From the NCBI GenBank assembly GCA_038230975.1, contig JBBRMF010000325.1:1-5543 (forward strand): DNA of 5,543 nucleotides. The letters are read 5' to 3'. The notes under the pieces are model-generated. The model was not told the origin of the DNA. It searched no databases and saw only the letters and a program-made list of their open reading frames with translations. The position numbers were made by a program, and so were the translations under genes. The stretch is from JANXVV01 sp038230975. GTDB taxonomy: Bacteria; Planctomycetota; Phycisphaerae; Tepidisphaerales; Tepidisphaeraceae. Positions 4,892 to 5,543 of this stretch are shown here, one piece after another (position 1 is the first letter of the stretch; each line of letters begins with the position of its first letter).

Positions 4892-4908
4892 AAACTCACG
4901 TTTCTTCT
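4841..4908 (+). repeat. Direct repeat CACGTTTCTTCT, two copies
   Basis: CACGTTTCTTCT occurs at 4841-4852 and again at 4897-4908, 56 bases apart start to start. The first copy overlaps the end of the left arm of the inverted repeat; the second lies just past the right arm and inside the last codons of the zinc-ribbon gene, where it encodes part of its acidic tail on the minus strand. It may mark the original boundary of the element or a local duplication. Confidence 0.5.
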
Positions 4909-5120
4909 TCAGATTCATCCTTCGGAATTGCCGTCCCGCATTCCGGGCAACATCCGCTCGCATTCCCCTGAAGATCGTATCCGCAGTTTCGACATCGCCC
5001 CTCCCTCTGCCACATGGCCGCGTTCATCTCGGTCTTGCCCCGAAAAAAAAATTGAACCACGACGAATATTAAGAGCAGCAAGCCCGGGACGATGAACAAA
5101 AGAAAGACCAGTCCTGGCAT
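4896..5120 (-). CDS. Small membrane protein with C-terminal CxxC-CxxC zinc ribbon
   Basis: From ATG 5120 to TGA 4898-4896 it encodes 74 residues. One strong membrane segment spans about 3-26, followed by a basic RGK at 27-29 and a zinc ribbon: C43-x2-C46-x11-C58-x2-C61, reading CRNCGYDLQG...CPECG, with an extra C57. The acidic tail KDESEEET closes it. The CRxCGYDL...CPECG ribbon on a short membrane protein is a recurring design in Planctomycetota (from memory); its job is unknown. ATG 5120 is preferred to the GTG at 5165, because the longer form would begin inside the inverted repeat at 5147-5207 and would put a polar 15-residue leader before the membrane segment. AGAG about eight bases before ATG 5120 is a weak ribosome site. 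It follows the rhamnosidase gene on the same strand and converges with the oxidase-assembly run. Confidence 0.82.
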   Translation of the reverse strand: MPGLVFLLFIVPGLLLLIFVVVQFFFRGKTEMNAAMWQREGRCRNCGYDLQGNASGCCPECGTAIPKDESEEET

Positions 5121-5146
5121 CGTTTTGCTCTTGTGAAAAGGTGTGG

Positions 5147-5207
5147 GGTGAGTGTACTCACCCACCCATTTTCCGAATGAAACGAGTGGTGGGTGAGTAC
5201 ACCCACC
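5147..5207. repeat. Inverted pair of palindromic GGTGGGTGAGTACACCCACC repeats
   Basis: The unit at 5188-5207 is a perfect palindrome, GGTGGGTG-AGTA-CACCCACC. The reverse complement of 5147-5166 matches it at 19 of 20 positions, and that unit is itself palindromic as GGTGAGT-GT-ACTCACC. So either each unit folds alone or the two fold together into a 20-pair stem with a 21-base loop (5167-5187). It lies nine bases past the rhamnosidase stop and 27 bases before the ATG of the zinc-ribbon gene on the same strand. Only a short T4 follows on the minus strand, so termination is possible but not classic. It resembles a REP doublet. Confidence 0.82.
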
Positions 5208-5215
5208 TTACAACA

Positions 5216-5543
5216 CTAATCCTTCACCGCCGGCACCGCCACCGTCGAAGCAAAGTGATACACCCCCGACCCAATCGTCAAATACGCTCGATCTCCAACC
5301 GTTCGCAAAAACGTAACTCCCGGCGCATCGGCGATCGGTTTACCGCTTTCCGTCACATTCGGAATCGCCACCGCCGGAAGATAAACGCTCGCAGTCGCAC
5401 CCGGCGGAATGGTCACATCCAGCGTGAATTTTTCGTTCTCGCGTTTCCACGAAGATTCAATCCGGCCACGCGCGCTTCGATACACCGTGCGCGCATATTT
5501 CAAACTCGGATCGATCTGCGGCTGGATAACGATCTGATCGTAA
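5216..5543 (-). CDS. Alpha-L-rhamnosidase, C-terminal part (GH78-type; runs off the window)
   Basis: The last 108 codons of a gene whose 5' part lies beyond position 5543; the stop is TAG at 5218-5216. The frame is open to the edge, reading YDQIVIQPQIDPSLKYA and then VYRSARGRIESSWKREN, FTLDVTIPPGATASVYLPA and a final ITIGSG-like LTIGSGVYHF. This is the C-terminal beta-sandwich of bacterial GH78 rhamnosidases, in which an IRPQI-type strand, a GRI.S.WKRE strand and a P.G..A.VYLPA strand are family hallmarks. The enzyme removes terminal alpha-L-rhamnose from plant or microbial glycans; the catalytic barrel is outside the window, so activity cannot be judged. The codon TTG at 5501 is internal and not a start. 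The next gene on the strand encodes the zinc-ribbon protein, separated by a palindromic repeat pair. A related beta-sandwich tail on another glycosidase is less likely. Confidence 0.9.
   Translation of the reverse strand, partial: YDQIVIQPQIDPSLKYARTVYRSARGRIESSWKRENEKFTLDVTIPPGATASVYLPAVAIPNVTESGKPIADAPGVTFLRTVGDRAYLTIGSGVYHFASTVAVPAVKD

Noticed and set aside
4818..4894. Rho-independent terminator for the oxidase-assembly run
   Set aside because: The stem is followed by A rather than T on the plus strand and the mirror holds on the minus strand, so it lacks the U-tract of an intrinsic terminator.
5121..5165. GTG start at 5165 for the zinc-ribbon protein
   Set aside because: It would begin inside the palindromic repeat and add a polar leader before the membrane segment; ATG 5120 places the segment right at the N-terminus.

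Overview
The window reads as part of a Planctomycetota chromosome, probably Phycisphaerae-like. The reasons are a small membrane protein ending in the CRNCGYDL...CPECG zinc ribbon that is common in that phylum, a secreted DUF5077/DUF3472 protein, a GH78-type alpha-L-rhamnosidase tail, an aerobic oxidase assembly cluster, and several kinds of dispersed palindromic repeat between genes. The lineage is inferred from gene content and not proven.

Layout. Positions 1-250 (minus) hold the first 83 codons of mutS, open at the window edge. Positions 411-500 (minus) hold a 29-residue lysine/alanine-rich basic peptide gene with a consensus Shine-Dalgarno and its own intrinsic terminator (349-388). Divergent from it, 702-920 (+) encodes an unrecognised 72-residue protein. 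The 201 bases that follow are almost all repeat-like DNA. Positions 1122-2381 (minus) encode a secreted DUF5077/DUF3472 protein. Divergent from that, 2524-4807 (+) is a compact four-gene run: an ABC-2 permease, a SCO1/SenC copper chaperone, a DUF420 four-helix membrane protein and a small CPMC-motif membrane protein. An 18-base repeat shared with the 921-1121 region sits in front of this run. On the minus strand at the right are a one-TM zinc-ribbon protein (4896-5120) and the C-terminus of a GH78 rhamnosidase (5216-5543, open at the edge). Inverted repeats lie before and after the zinc-ribbon gene.

How the genes work together. SCO1 and DUF420 proteins are both associated with haem-copper oxidase maturation, so the four-gene run is best read as an accessory assembly operon for a cytochrome oxidase: copper delivery, a membrane assembly factor, a permease of unknown cargo and a small Cys-pair protein. 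The permease has no ATPase partner in the window. The DUF3472 protein and the rhamnosidase point to extracellular polysaccharide use, while mutS and the basic peptide concern DNA. No phage, CRISPR, transposase, tRNA or rRNA was seen. The less ordinary content is the tiny basic peptide gene, the CPMC protein and the layered palindromic repeats.
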